Positions 1-8,033 of a stretch of 61,367 nt of DNA are shown in pieces. The stretch's first letter is position 1; every line of letters begins with the position of its first letter. The stretch lies in NCBI GenBank assembly GCA_910575665.1, contig CAJTFB010000024.1:1-61367 (forward strand), read 5' to 3'. A model generated the notes under the pieces. That model searched no databases. It was given only the letters and a program-made list of their open reading frames with translations, and was not told where the DNA came from. This stretch comes from Eubacteriaceae bacterium. GTDB taxonomy: Bacteria > Bacillota > Clostridia > Lachnospirales > Lachnospiraceae. Both the position numbers and the translations under genes were made by a program.

Positions 1-58
1 AGAGAGCAGCCACTTCATTGTCGCTGAGCATAATATGATATGTTTTAGGTCTTGCCAT
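1..58 (-). CDS. IS630-family transposase, N-terminal fragment cut by window edge
   Basis: The reverse strand opens with an ATG at 58 and reads MARPKTYHIMLSDNEVAAL before leaving the window. This resembles the N-terminal helix-turn-helix segment of IS630/Tc1-type DDE transposases. Only 19 residues are visible, so family assignment rests on N-terminal similarity. It lies directly beside another transposase relic (113-220), which suggests that this element inserted into an older one. Confidence 0.5.
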   Translation of the reverse strand, partial: MARPKTYHIMLSDNEVAAL

Positions 59-112
59 AGGAATCACCGCCGTTTCTTTTATCATATCATGAAACGGTGA
101 AAAATAAAAGAA

Positions 113-220
113 TTATAAAACTGAATATAAATGTGTCAGTACACTAGGTTTGTCATCTTGAAAAATAGTTTGGCAATCTTCAAAAAAATCTGCCACAGAA
201 AGCTGTTTATATGGTATCAT
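113..220 (-). pseudogene. Truncated transposase N-terminus (IS1182/DDE-type)
   Basis: From an ATG at 220 the reverse strand encodes about 28 residues beginning MIPYKQLSVADFFEDCQ, the style of the N-terminus of IS1182-like DDE transposases, then runs into unrelated residues and a stop at 113. An AAAGGAG ribosome-site-like stretch lies upstream but rather far from the start. The gene is cut off where the IS630-type sequence begins, so it is a relic. Family assignment is from memory of the N-terminal motif. Confidence 0.45.
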
Positions 221-344
221 AGGTATCAGAATAACTCCTTTCCTGGGTGTTGGTAAATGGTTTCTTGTCAACTCTATTATACCATATCCAGTGAGGAGTT
301 ATTAGTATTTTTGCAACAAAGAATGCTGTATTTATGCGGATTGT

Positions 345-361
345 GGCGTTTCGCAAACGCC
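345..361. repeat. Perfect 7-bp hairpin before the first subtilase
   Basis: GGCGTTT-CGC-AAACGCC forms a perfect short stem 32 bases upstream of the subtilase start at 393. It has no T tract, so it is not a convincing terminator; it could be a leader hairpin or the edge of an old insertion. The rest of 221-392 contains no gene that I recognise. The intact cassette downstream has the subtilase directly behind a ligase gene, so the expected upstream ligase has been lost here. Confidence 0.4.
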
Positions 362-392
362 TATTAGAGAAGATTGTAAAAGAGGAGATATT

Positions 393-2495
393 ATGAAAAT
401 TAGGAACATTGCAAGAAAAATATGTGTTGCATTTACGGTGACAGCGGTGATGATGTACTATTCTGGATTTGGTATAAACACGGTATTGTGTAAGGAGACA
501 GGGGCAAGTGCCAAGAAGCCCGTGGCAGATCAAGAATATATCGTAAGAACGAAATCAAAAGCCCCTTTGGATAAAATCAGAAAAAATTATTCAGAGAGCA
601 ACAAGATCAATGATAATAAGCGGGATTTTCTGGAAGAGAATAACATGATTTCTTTAGAACTATCCCAAACAGAGGTGAAAGAATTATCTGTAGATGATAA
701 CATAGAATTAATCGAGGAAGATGCCATTGTAGAAGGCAGTACCCAAAACAATAAAATTATATTAAATGAAAAGAAACCCCATAAAAAACAGGAAAAAGTG
801 AATAAGAAAAACAGGTCTGATCATGAATGGAATGTACAGATGATAAACGCAGATAAAATCAAAAAAAATAAGTTAAAAAAGAAGATTAAAATAGCCCTTC
901 TTGATTCAGGAGTAGATGCGGGAAATGACATATCACTGGCATATTCGATAAGTTTGGTTCCAGGGGAAGAAGAAATGACGAAGATGTTTATGGATGGAAG
1001 CGGACATGGTTCCAGTGTCGCAGGATTGATCGCCGCCGAAGACAATGGGGAGGGAATAACAGGAATCAACCCCAATGCGGAGATTTATTCCATCCGTGTT
1101 CTGGATGATGCAAACCAGGCCCCATTAAGTCGTGTTATCGAAGGGATTTATCTGGCGATAGAACAGAAAGTAAACATCATAAATATGAGCTTTGGATTAA
1201 ATACATACTCCAAAGCTTTGGAAGAGGCAATTAGAGCAGCCTCCGAGAAAGGAATATTGATTGTGGCAGCTGCCGGAAACACAGGGGATAAAGGCGTTCA
1301 ATATCCTGCGGCATACGAAGAAGTATTAGCTGTGGGTTCCGTGGATAAGCAGGGGGAGGTGACAGAGCATAGTGCAAAGGGAGAAGAGATAGAGATTGTT
1401 GCACCAGGGGAGTTAGTACGTACAACAGGATTTCTGGGAACAGAAAGGGTTTCTTCCGGAACAAGCCTGGCGGCGCCACAGGTGGCGGCAGTAGCTTCTT
1501 TAATCTGGGAAAGGGACCCAGGTGTATCAGCAGATTTTGTTAGAGACCTGTTAAAGGAAAGTGCGAATCTGTATGGAGAAGCTGAATCATATGGAAGTGG
1601 GTTAGTGGATGCAGAGTACGCACTGGGCCATTATGATGAGTTTAAAAAGAACATTAATTCAAGGGGAAAAAATGAACAAGATTTACGGATTGAAGAAAAT
1701 AAAGAGAAAATTACTACTTTTGAAGATACTGGTTGCGTGGAGGGGTGCTGGTTAGGAAGTAATCATGCTAATATGGTAGCAGCTGGTTATTTTAATGTTC
1801 GAGAAGGAGCCAGATTTCCTGATACAGATAGATATATGATTACAGCAGGAAATAAGGACACTTATGTGTTTAAACGTATGAGCATAAATCCATGGTGGCA
1901 TGGATATTACAAGTACACTAACTATATAAAAGCAGTCATTTATGCTACACGAATGGGAGATGCAATATATTATTATGGAAAAGGGAGTCAAAGCAAAGCA
2001 GCAAATCCAAATTATAAAAATGCATCAGATATGTTAGAGGATATTAAATACATGGATGATCATAGTGTATGGGCAAATGAATTAAAAAGGATAAAAGATA
2101 TAAATAAAAATAATGAAAAAGCTCAGGCTCAAAAAGAAACAGTTGGTTTTAGGCGTGCATTTGTATGGGGAATGGCAATACATGCAGCCGCAGATACCTA
2201 TGCTCATAGCGTGAGATACCAGGGCAAATTGATAACGCATACTACAAAGGTAAATGGGGTAGAACGTGCGGATAGTACAGAAGTATGCAATAATAGATAT
2301 TTAGATGCCCAGAAGATTGCCAGGCAGATAATGGAAAGATACATAAATAAGCAAAGTCTAAGCGCAAACGATTTAATACTTCCACAGCCACCAACTGATT
2401 ATCAAATATTTAATCTATATAAAAATGTTGCAGAGATGGATTTGAATGCTGCGCCCAGGGTTAGTAGTTATTCATATTCTTCATCATCAAAATAG
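393..2495 (+). CDS. Secreted subtilase (S8) fused to a putative metal-binding helical domain, copy 1
   Basis: This 700-residue protein has a signal-like hydrophobic N-terminus (about 10-30), an I9-like propeptide region (about 48-115), and a subtilisin domain (about 145-410). The triad is visible as Asp171 (LLDSGVD), His205 (GSGHGSSVAG) and Ser358 (SGTSLAAP), with oxyanion Asn296. The C-terminal part (about 445-700) contains WWH503 and the helix motif H597-AAA-D601-TYA-H605, which resembles zinc-phospholipase-C/DUF6765-like metal-binding helices. It starts at an ATG behind AGAGGAG. LRR genes follow within 12 bases. The protease half is nearly identical to that of the copy at 8030, whereas the C-terminal half differs. 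No cell-wall anchor is visible. The substrate is unknown; the protease call is firm and the metal-binding call is inference. Confidence 0.85.
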   Translation: MKIRNIARKICVAFTVTAVMMYYSGFGINTVLCKETGASAKKPVADQEYIVRTKSKAPLDKIRKNYSESNKINDNKRDFLEENNMISLELSQTEVKELSVDDNIELIEEDAIVEGSTQNNKIILNEKKPHKKQEKVNKKNRSDHEWNVQMINADKIKKNKLKKKIKIALLDSGVDAGNDISLAYSISLVPGEEEMTKMFMDGSGHGSSVAGLIAAEDNGEGITGINPNAEIYSIRVLDDANQAPLSRVIEGIYLAIEQKVNIINMSFGLNTYSKALEEAIRAASEKGILIVAAAGNTGDKGVQYPAAYEEVLAVGSVDKQGEVTEHSAKGEEIEIVAPGELVRTTGFLGTERVSSGTSLAAPQVAAVASLIWERDPGVSADFVRDLLKESANLYGEAESYGSGLVDAEYALGHYDEFKKNINSRGKNEQDLRIEENKEKITTFEDTGCVEGCWLGSNHANMVAAGYFNVREGARFPDTDRYMITAGNKDTYVFKRMSINPWWHGYYKYTNYIKAVIYATRMGDAIYYYGKGSQSKAANPNYKNASDMLEDIKYMDDHSVWANELKRIKDINKNNEKAQAQKETVGFRRAFVWGMAIHAAADTYAHSVRYQGKLITHTTKVNGVERADSTEVCNNRYLDAQKIARQIMERYINKQSLSANDLILPQPPTDYQIFNLYKNVAEMDLNAAPRVSSYSYSSSSK

Positions 2496-2507
2496 GAGGC
2501 GGATATT

Positions 2508-3632
2508 ATGGATTTAAAAAAATTAGGTTTAATATGTTTATCATGCATCTGTATTTTATATTTTAATACAATCAGTGATGCTAAAACAGAAGAGGAACAC
2601 TCAAAAATCATAGGAAATTTCAAATATACTTATTGTAGTTATGCCTCTGATCAGATCTGGATTACATTAATTGAACCTGTTTCAGATCAAGGGATAAGTA
2701 TTCTTAATATACCATCTAAAATTGATGGAAAAAAAGTTACAAAGTTAGGATCAAAATATGACAACGATCAGGAGTATAGAGAGTATAATATTTTTGGGTT
2801 TTGGCTTTCTGAAAATGATGGAAACTTAAAACCAAAAAAAATGATAAATAGGGTGGAGAAAATTAAAAATATCGTGATTCCAGAAACGGTAATAAACGTG
2901 ACACCAAACAGTTTTGCAAAACTTCGAAACGGAAAAAATATAAACATTCCTAAAGGAATTACGCAAAATATTACAAACTTTTGTGAGGTAAAGTGGAAAA
3001 AATTTTCAATATCCTCAAAGAATAAAAAGTATAAGGTTAAAAATGGAGTGCTCTTGTCAAAGGATGGTAAATTTGCATATGGTTCCGTAGTGCCTATGAA
3101 AAAATTGAATATTCCCCAAGGAGTAAAAACTATAAAAGATAGAAGTATATTTTATGGTTCTGGAGCAACTGATTTTTACATTCCTGCATCTGTGAATAAG
3201 ATAGGTTTTCAATCACTTTTTTTCAGTGATGTAGTTAAATTTCATGTTTCAAAGAAAAATAAACATTATGCAGAAACGAATGATTGTGTATATAGTAAAA
3301 AATCAGGGCGTTTAGTTGCCGCATCGGTTAAAAATACTACTTTTACAGTGCCTGAAAAAGTAACATATTTAAGTAAGACAAATTTTGCAGGAAAATCCGT
3401 AAAGAAGTTTATCATCCCAGCCAATGTTAAAAAGATAGAAAGTTTTTGGAGTCCGTATAGAGAAAATATTACATATGTATTTAAAGGGAAAAAGCCGCCA
3501 AAGATCGAATCAAGTTTTGCATTTAGGGGAATTAAGTTTCAGGTTCCCAAAGGTTGTAAGAAGGCGTATCGGAGGGCGGTAAGGGCTACAAGTGAGGAAT
3601 ATGGGGAGAAAATACAAATAAGTGAGGTTTAA
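2508..3632 (+). CDS. Secreted BspA-like LRR_5 protein, copy 1
   Basis: The 374-residue protein begins with a signal peptide (MDLKKLGLICLSCICILYFN, cleavage near SDA-KTE). The body is built of irregular BspA/TpLRR-type repeats (LNIPSKIDGKKVTKLG, KNIVIPETVINVTPNSF, LNIPQGVKTIKDRS, FIIPANVKKIESF). BspA-type LRRs are usually surface adhesion or protein-binding modules. The tail is basic and carries no LPXTG motif, so it is probably released or held non-covalently. The start is an ATG behind GGAGGCGGATATT, 12 bases after the subtilase stop, so the two are almost certainly co-transcribed. Its C-terminal half is nearly identical to that of 11272-12399. Function beyond binding is unknown. Confidence 0.8.
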   Translation: MDLKKLGLICLSCICILYFNTISDAKTEEEHSKIIGNFKYTYCSYASDQIWITLIEPVSDQGISILNIPSKIDGKKVTKLGSKYDNDQEYREYNIFGFWLSENDGNLKPKKMINRVEKIKNIVIPETVINVTPNSFAKLRNGKNINIPKGITQNITNFCEVKWKKFSISSKNKKYKVKNGVLLSKDGKFAYGSVVPMKKLNIPQGVKTIKDRSIFYGSGATDFYIPASVNKIGFQSLFFSDVVKFHVSKKNKHYAETNDCVYSKKSGRLVAASVKNTTFTVPEKVTYLSKTNFAGKSVKKFIIPANVKKIESFWSPYRENITYVFKGKKPPKIESSFAFRGIKFQVPKGCKKAYRRAVRATSEEYGEKIQISEV

Positions 3633-3683
3633 TAGATTTAGATAAGTAGGGGAACTGCGAAGATAAAAAGAGGTGCTGTAATT

Positions 3684-4835
3684 ATGAAGAAAATAATATT
3701 TCTATTTATTTTGTTTTGGTTCGGTTTATCAAATTTTAACCCTGCAAAAGCAAAAGAAAAGTCCTGTGTAAAAGAGGGGTTTTTGTACGAATACAACGTT
3801 CAAAAAAAGGGAACATGGATCACAAAAATCACACCACTTTCCAGCAAGGGAATTTCCACATTGAAGATTCCGAAAAAGCTAGGTGGCAAGGAGGTTGTAA
3901 AACTGGGAAGTACGGGTGCCAAATTTTATATTGGTGACATAAATACCAATGAACCAAATCCTAATATTTTTGGAGTGGAAGATTCTTCCGATGGCGACGG
4001 CACATTGGTTCCGGAAGATGTGCAAAAACTAGTTAAAAAAATCAAAAGAATTCAAATTCCTTCCACGGTAAACAGCATAGCATTAAATTGTTTTTCGGAT
4101 GTGCCGGATGGTAAAACGATCAATATTCCGAAGGGAATTGTGCGAGGATTGGATGAAGAGGGATATGGATTTACGAAAATCAAGTGGAAAAAGATAACTG
4201 TAAGTTCCCAAAATAAAAAATATAAAGTAAGTAATGGGTGTTTATTATCCAGAAATGGAAAAAAATTATATGGTTTTGTACAGAGGAAAAAGAAAATAAA
4301 TATCCCGGAGGGTGTGAAAACGATTGCCAATGGAGGAGATTATAATGGGACATCTACAATTGTCATTCCTAAAAGTGTAACCAAAATCAAAGAAAATGCT
4401 ATGACCACAAAAGAACCTGTCACCATTAAAGTTTCTCTAAAAAATAAGCATTATGCTGTTAATAACGGTTCTCTTTACAGTAAAAAGACAGGGCGTCTGG
4501 TGGCGGCTTATATTAGGGACGGTGTGCTAGATATACCTAAGGTGGTGAAAAAGGTAAGTCATACAGGGGTGCTGGGGCTCAATGTCCGTCTTAAAAAAGT
4601 AATTGTTCCTAGTAGTGTTACGGGGGTTGTTTTTCCTTATGAGTTCCTTGAACAGCAGCCTTTGATTTATGAATTTAAAGGCATTACGCCGCCTGAAATG
4701 TTAGATTTACCAGGGTGCTGTGGTTTTGAAAATAGTAAAATATATGTACCAAAAAACTGTAGAGAGACTTATCTAAAGAAGTGGAAAGCTGTACAAACGC
4801 AAAATATTCAATTGAATATAATAGAACAAGAATAG
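3684..4835 (+). CDS. Secreted BspA-like LRR_5 protein, copy 2
   Basis: This 383-residue secreted protein has a cleavable signal (ending near NPAKAKE) and the same LRR_5 architecture as its neighbour, with repeats such as INIPEGVKTIANGG, TIVIPKSVTKIKENA and VIVPSSVTGVVF. The ATG follows AGAGGTGCTGTAATT. It is the second LRR gene of the cassette, 51 bases after the first. A decayed, partly inverted relic of this particular gene lies at 12705-12942, and its last bases recur at a deletion scar at 17513-17553. These copies show that this gene type was once present in at least three places. No enzymatic motif is seen. Confidence 0.8.
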   Translation: MKKIIFLFILFWFGLSNFNPAKAKEKSCVKEGFLYEYNVQKKGTWITKITPLSSKGISTLKIPKKLGGKEVVKLGSTGAKFYIGDINTNEPNPNIFGVEDSSDGDGTLVPEDVQKLVKKIKRIQIPSTVNSIALNCFSDVPDGKTINIPKGIVRGLDEEGYGFTKIKWKKITVSSQNKKYKVSNGCLLSRNGKKLYGFVQRKKKINIPEGVKTIANGGDYNGTSTIVIPKSVTKIKENAMTTKEPVTIKVSLKNKHYAVNNGSLYSKKTGRLVAAYIRDGVLDIPKVVKKVSHTGVLGLNVRLKKVIVPSSVTGVVFPYEFLEQQPLIYEFKGITPPEMLDLPGCCGFENSKIYVPKNCRETYLKKWKAVQTQNIQLNIIEQE

Positions 4836-4920
4836 GATAAATTAGGGCATTTATAATCCCATAAATGAATATGAGGGCAGAGATAGCTTGTCAGGGAAAA
4901 ACAAAAGGAGGAAAACTATT

Positions 4921-5643
4921 TTGAAAAAAAAGAAAATTATATCTATGCTGCTTTTGCTGGGGATTCTATTGTCAGAAGTTCCATATGCCCCGGTCTCAGC
5001 TGCAAAGAAAAAAAAGACTGAGTTCTACCGTTTGAATTATTATGCCATACAGAGCAAAAAACAATATACGATACGGGACGTAATAAATATTAAGCGGAAG
5101 TCGGATTCATATGATAAGGCAAAAAAGAAGAAATTTACAGATTCCAGGATTAAGTGGACGCCAAGTAGTAAGCAGATACGGATTAAAAAAAACAGGTTTA
5201 CAGTAAAAAAGTCAGGAATATATGAACTAACAGGTAAGTTAAAGGGGAAGAAAAAAGATTCAGAATTTACTATTGTCTTACGTGTATATGACAAATTACC
5301 AGGAGAAATTCCGGATGACGTCAGTAAAATTACCATTAACAGATTTGGGAATTCCATTACTATTATAGACCTCCAGGAAATAAACCTTTTACGACAGAGA
5401 TTTAGTTTGGCCAGATATCGTCTTGATTTAAATCTATCAAATCGTATGTATTGTGGCTGGGAGTTTAGCATTAAGGCTTATTCTTCTGAAGAGGAAGTAG
5501 TTTATGGTTTTATGATAATGGACTCAAGTGTGATCAGCACTTCCCCAGGCGGGTCATATCGTTCAACTGGAAATAATACCACAAAAGAATATGTAGAGGA
5601 ACTCTACAATAAGTATTATGTCCCAGAAGCAAAAGAGGGATGA
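4921..5643 (+). CDS. Small lysine-rich secreted protein, paralogue A
   Basis: I do not recognise a family. From a TTG start at 4921, placed nine bases behind AAGGAGG, the product is about 240 residues: KKKK, a hydrophobic segment (IISMLLLLGILLSEV), and cleavage near VSA-AKKKK. The mature part is very rich in lysine and tyrosine (for example RIKKNRFTVKKSGIYELTGK), suggesting a beta-rich extracellular domain. An upstream in-frame TTG at 4888 lacks a good ribosome site. The paralogue at 5682 uses the same TTG/ribosome-site arrangement, which supports this start. It follows the LRR genes in the cassette. Confidence 0.65.
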   Translation: MKKKKIISMLLLLGILLSEVPYAPVSAAKKKKTEFYRLNYYAIQSKKQYTIRDVINIKRKSDSYDKAKKKKFTDSRIKWTPSSKQIRIKKNRFTVKKSGIYELTGKLKGKKKDSEFTIVLRVYDKLPGEIPDDVSKITINRFGNSITIIDLQEINLLRQRFSLARYRLDLNLSNRMYCGWEFSIKAYSSEEEVVYGFMIMDSSVISTSPGGSYRSTGNNTTKEYVEELYNKYYVPEAKEG

Positions 5644-5681
5644 ATCAAATTGATCAAAGAAATATCAGGAGGAAAGGTGTT

Positions 5682-6404
5682 TTGAAAAGAAAGAAAGTAA
5701 TATCCATTTTTCTATTGTTGGGGATCATAGTGTCTCAAGTTTCAAATGTCCAGATCATAGCTGCAAAGAAAAAAAAGACTGAGATCTACCGTCTGGATTA
5801 TTATGCCATACAGAGTAAAAAACAATATACCATACGGGATGTAATAAATATGAAACGGAAGCCAGATTCTTACGATAAGTCAGAAAAGAAGAAATTTAAG
5901 AATTCCAGGATCAAGTGGAAATCAAAAAGTAAGCAGATACAGATAAAAAAGAACAGATTTACTGTAAAAAAGTCAGGAACGTATGAACTAACAGGGAAGT
6001 TAAAGGGGAAGAAGAAAAATTCAGAATTTACCATTGTATTACGTGTATATGATAAATTACCAGAGGCAATTCCAGAGAAGGTCAGTAAAATTACCATTGG
6101 TAGATGGGGAAATACGGTCACAATAATACTTCCGGAAGAAATAAGTCTCTTTCGTCAGAAATTTAACTCTGCCAGATACCGTTTAGACGTAAATACCTCT
6201 AATTGTATGTATACTGGTTGGGCTTATTGGATTAAAGCATACTCTGAAGAGGAAGAGTTGGTTTGTGATTTTACGATTGATGACTCACGTTTGATCAGAG
6301 TCTTTTGGGGTGGGGTGTATCGGTCAACGGCAAATAATACCATAAAAGAATATGCAGAGGAACTTTTTAATAAGTATTACGTCCCAGAAGCCAAAGAGGG
6401 CTGA
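5682..6404 (+). CDS. Small lysine-rich secreted protein, paralogue B
   Basis: This is a tandem duplicate of the preceding gene (about 240 residues, highly similar along its whole length). The probable start is TTG at 5682 behind AGGAGG; an in-frame ATG at 5640 overlaps the previous stop as ATGA but has a weaker ribosome site. It has a signal peptide, then AAKKKKTEIYRLDYYAIQS and a lysine-rich body ending YNKYYVPEAKEG-like in both paralogues. A decayed third copy lies at 16108-16255. Function is unknown; abundance of exposed lysine is its main visible trait. Confidence 0.65.
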   Translation: MKRKKVISIFLLLGIIVSQVSNVQIIAAKKKKTEIYRLDYYAIQSKKQYTIRDVINMKRKPDSYDKSEKKKFKNSRIKWKSKSKQIQIKKNRFTVKKSGTYELTGKLKGKKKNSEFTIVLRVYDKLPEAIPEKVSKITIGRWGNTVTIILPEEISLFRQKFNSARYRLDVNTSNCMYTGWAYWIKAYSEEEELVCDFTIDDSRLIRVFWGGVYRSTANNTIKEYAEELFNKYYVPEAKEG

Positions 6405-6517
6405 CTCTATAATGATGTGTTATAAACACGATGCAGCAATTTCATATCAAAATGGGATCGAGGATAAGGCTGCATTGAGAAAGCACAGATGAAGGAATTA
6501 ACTGGGAGGTAAGCGAG

Positions 6518-6796
6518 ATGAATAAGGGATCTGTCCCGTTGGAAAAAGAACTTTTGGATAAGATTTTTGAGATTAGCGAGGAAGCCCGATCCGATTATAC
6601 GGAAGAAACGATAAAGGATCTTAGTCTATTTGAGGATTTAAAGTATGATTCGGTTTCTCTGGTAGATCTGCTGATTTCTTTGGAAGAGAAATATGATGTG
6701 GAATTAACCGAAAATATGTCCGATTTAATAGACAATCTAGATTCTATTGGACAGTTTATGGATTATATTTTAGAGAAGATTCGAGATGTGCAATAG
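6518..6796 (+). CDS. Acyl carrier protein of the cassette
   Basis: The 92-residue acidic protein has the carrier-protein pattern LFEDLKYDSVSLVDLLISLEE, in which Ser45 of the DS motif is the expected phosphopantetheine site. It would carry an acyl thioester in the cytoplasm. The ATG follows GGGAGGT. It sits 43 bases before a PaaK-like adenylating enzyme, the usual partner that activates an acid and loads a stand-alone carrier. It is not next to fatty-acid synthesis genes, so a dedicated pathway is likely. The second ligase copy (16286) has no carrier beside it, so this one may serve both. Confidence 0.85.
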   Translation: MNKGSVPLEKELLDKIFEISEEARSDYTEETIKDLSLFEDLKYDSVSLVDLLISLEEKYDVELTENMSDLIDNLDSIGQFMDYILEKIRDVQ

Positions 6797-6839
6797 AATA
6801 GCAAATATGCTCTATAAACCTTTATAGGAGAAATGCATT

Positions 6840-8033
6840 ATGACAAAAGATAAGATAGCCGAATATGCCTATGAACATGTGCCATTTTACAAAGATTTGG
6901 TTGATAGGAAAATAAAGATATGGCAAGATTATCCAATCGTTGATAAGGGTATGCTCCAACAAAATATAGATTCCGTTTTTTCACCAGAATACATGATGGA
7001 TCTTTTGTCGGACAGGCTGGAGCATGTCATGACATCTGGATCTACCGGGGAATGTCTGGACATACTTTGGAAAAAGGACCAGAATATAAAATCATTGTTG
7101 CCGTTATGGAACAAGAGGAAAAAATATTATGGGATATTGCCCAAAGATAAGAGATGCTATTTTTTTACTACCAAAATTTTAGAGGGGGAAGATCTTCAGG
7201 TTGAAGAAACAAAATATGGGCTTGGATTTAATAAGATGGATCTATCGAAAAGTAAGGTGCTGGAGATATACAAAAGGATGTTAGACTTTAGCCCCCAGTG
7301 GATGATTGTACAGCCGTCTATCATACTGCTCTTTACAAATGTGCTAAAAACCCATAGTCTTCCACCGTTACCAGATTTAAAGTACATTGAACTTACTGGG
7401 GAACGGATTACTGGTGAGGCTAAATCTGCAATAGCAGACTTTTTTGGATGTAAGGTGGCGGATCAGTATGGGTGTTATGAGGCAAATAGCATCGCATATG
7501 AATGCCCTTATGGTGGTTTGCATGTAATGACAGAAAACGTGTATGTTGAAACAGTAGGGGAAAATGAAGATGATATATGTATTACTTCGTTACATAACAA
7601 GGTAATGCCTTTTATCCGTTACAAAATAGGGGATAAAGGAAAAATAATCCACAATCACAATTGTCCATGTGGGAGCCGGGAACCGTTGATCAGGCTGAAT
7701 ATGGCAAGAGAGAACGACTGGATTTACAACAGGGATGGAACAAAATGCCATAGCGACCTGTTTTGCAGTGTGATTGATAAAATCAACTTAGCTCTTCAAC
7801 AGGCAGTGATTCAATATCAAATCATACAAAAGGATTACAATGAGTTCGACGTATATCTTGTTATAGATGAGGAAGAAGAAATGGATATGGTACAACGGTT
7901 ATTTTTAGAGAATTATGAAAAATATCAAAAGAAAAGCAGATTTCATTTTTTCTTTGTCAATTGTTTATATCCGAGTGAAAAAACAGGTAAATTGGCGTGG
8001 TTCATTTCAAATGCGAAGGAGAAGAATATATGA
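6840..8033 (+). CDS. PaaK-like acyl-adenylating ligase, copy 1
   Basis: This 397-residue enzyme of the phenylacetate-CoA ligase/ANL type has the P-loop TSGSTGE (about 65-71), LTGERITGEAK, the DQYGCYEA adenine-site segment, RYKIGDKG, and a CPCGSREP loop typical of PaaK relatives. Such enzymes activate a carboxylic acid with ATP and pass it to CoA or a carrier protein; the neighbouring carrier makes acyl-ACP formation likely. The acid cannot be predicted. Its stop (TGA, 8031-8033) overlaps the ATG of the following subtilase as ATGA, so the two are translationally coupled. Almost the whole gene is duplicated at 16286-17479. Confidence 0.85.
   Translation: MTKDKIAEYAYEHVPFYKDLVDRKIKIWQDYPIVDKGMLQQNIDSVFSPEYMMDLLSDRLEHVMTSGSTGECLDILWKKDQNIKSLLPLWNKRKKYYGILPKDKRCYFFTTKILEGEDLQVEETKYGLGFNKMDLSKSKVLEIYKRMLDFSPQWMIVQPSIILLFTNVLKTHSLPPLPDLKYIELTGERITGEAKSAIADFFGCKVADQYGCYEANSIAYECPYGGLHVMTENVYVETVGENEDDICITSLHNKVMPFIRYKIGDKGKIIHNHNCPCGSREPLIRLNMARENDWIYNRDGTKCHSDLFCSVIDKINLALQQAVIQYQIIQKDYNEFDVYLVIDEEEEMDMVQRLFLENYEKYQKKSRFHFFFVNCLYPSEKTGKLAWFISNAKEKNI

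Noticed and set aside
207-533. Open frame of 108 codons on the minus strand
   Set aside because: It runs through the start of the subtilase and has no ribosome site or family signal; only the short transposase relic at 113-220 is supported, in another frame.
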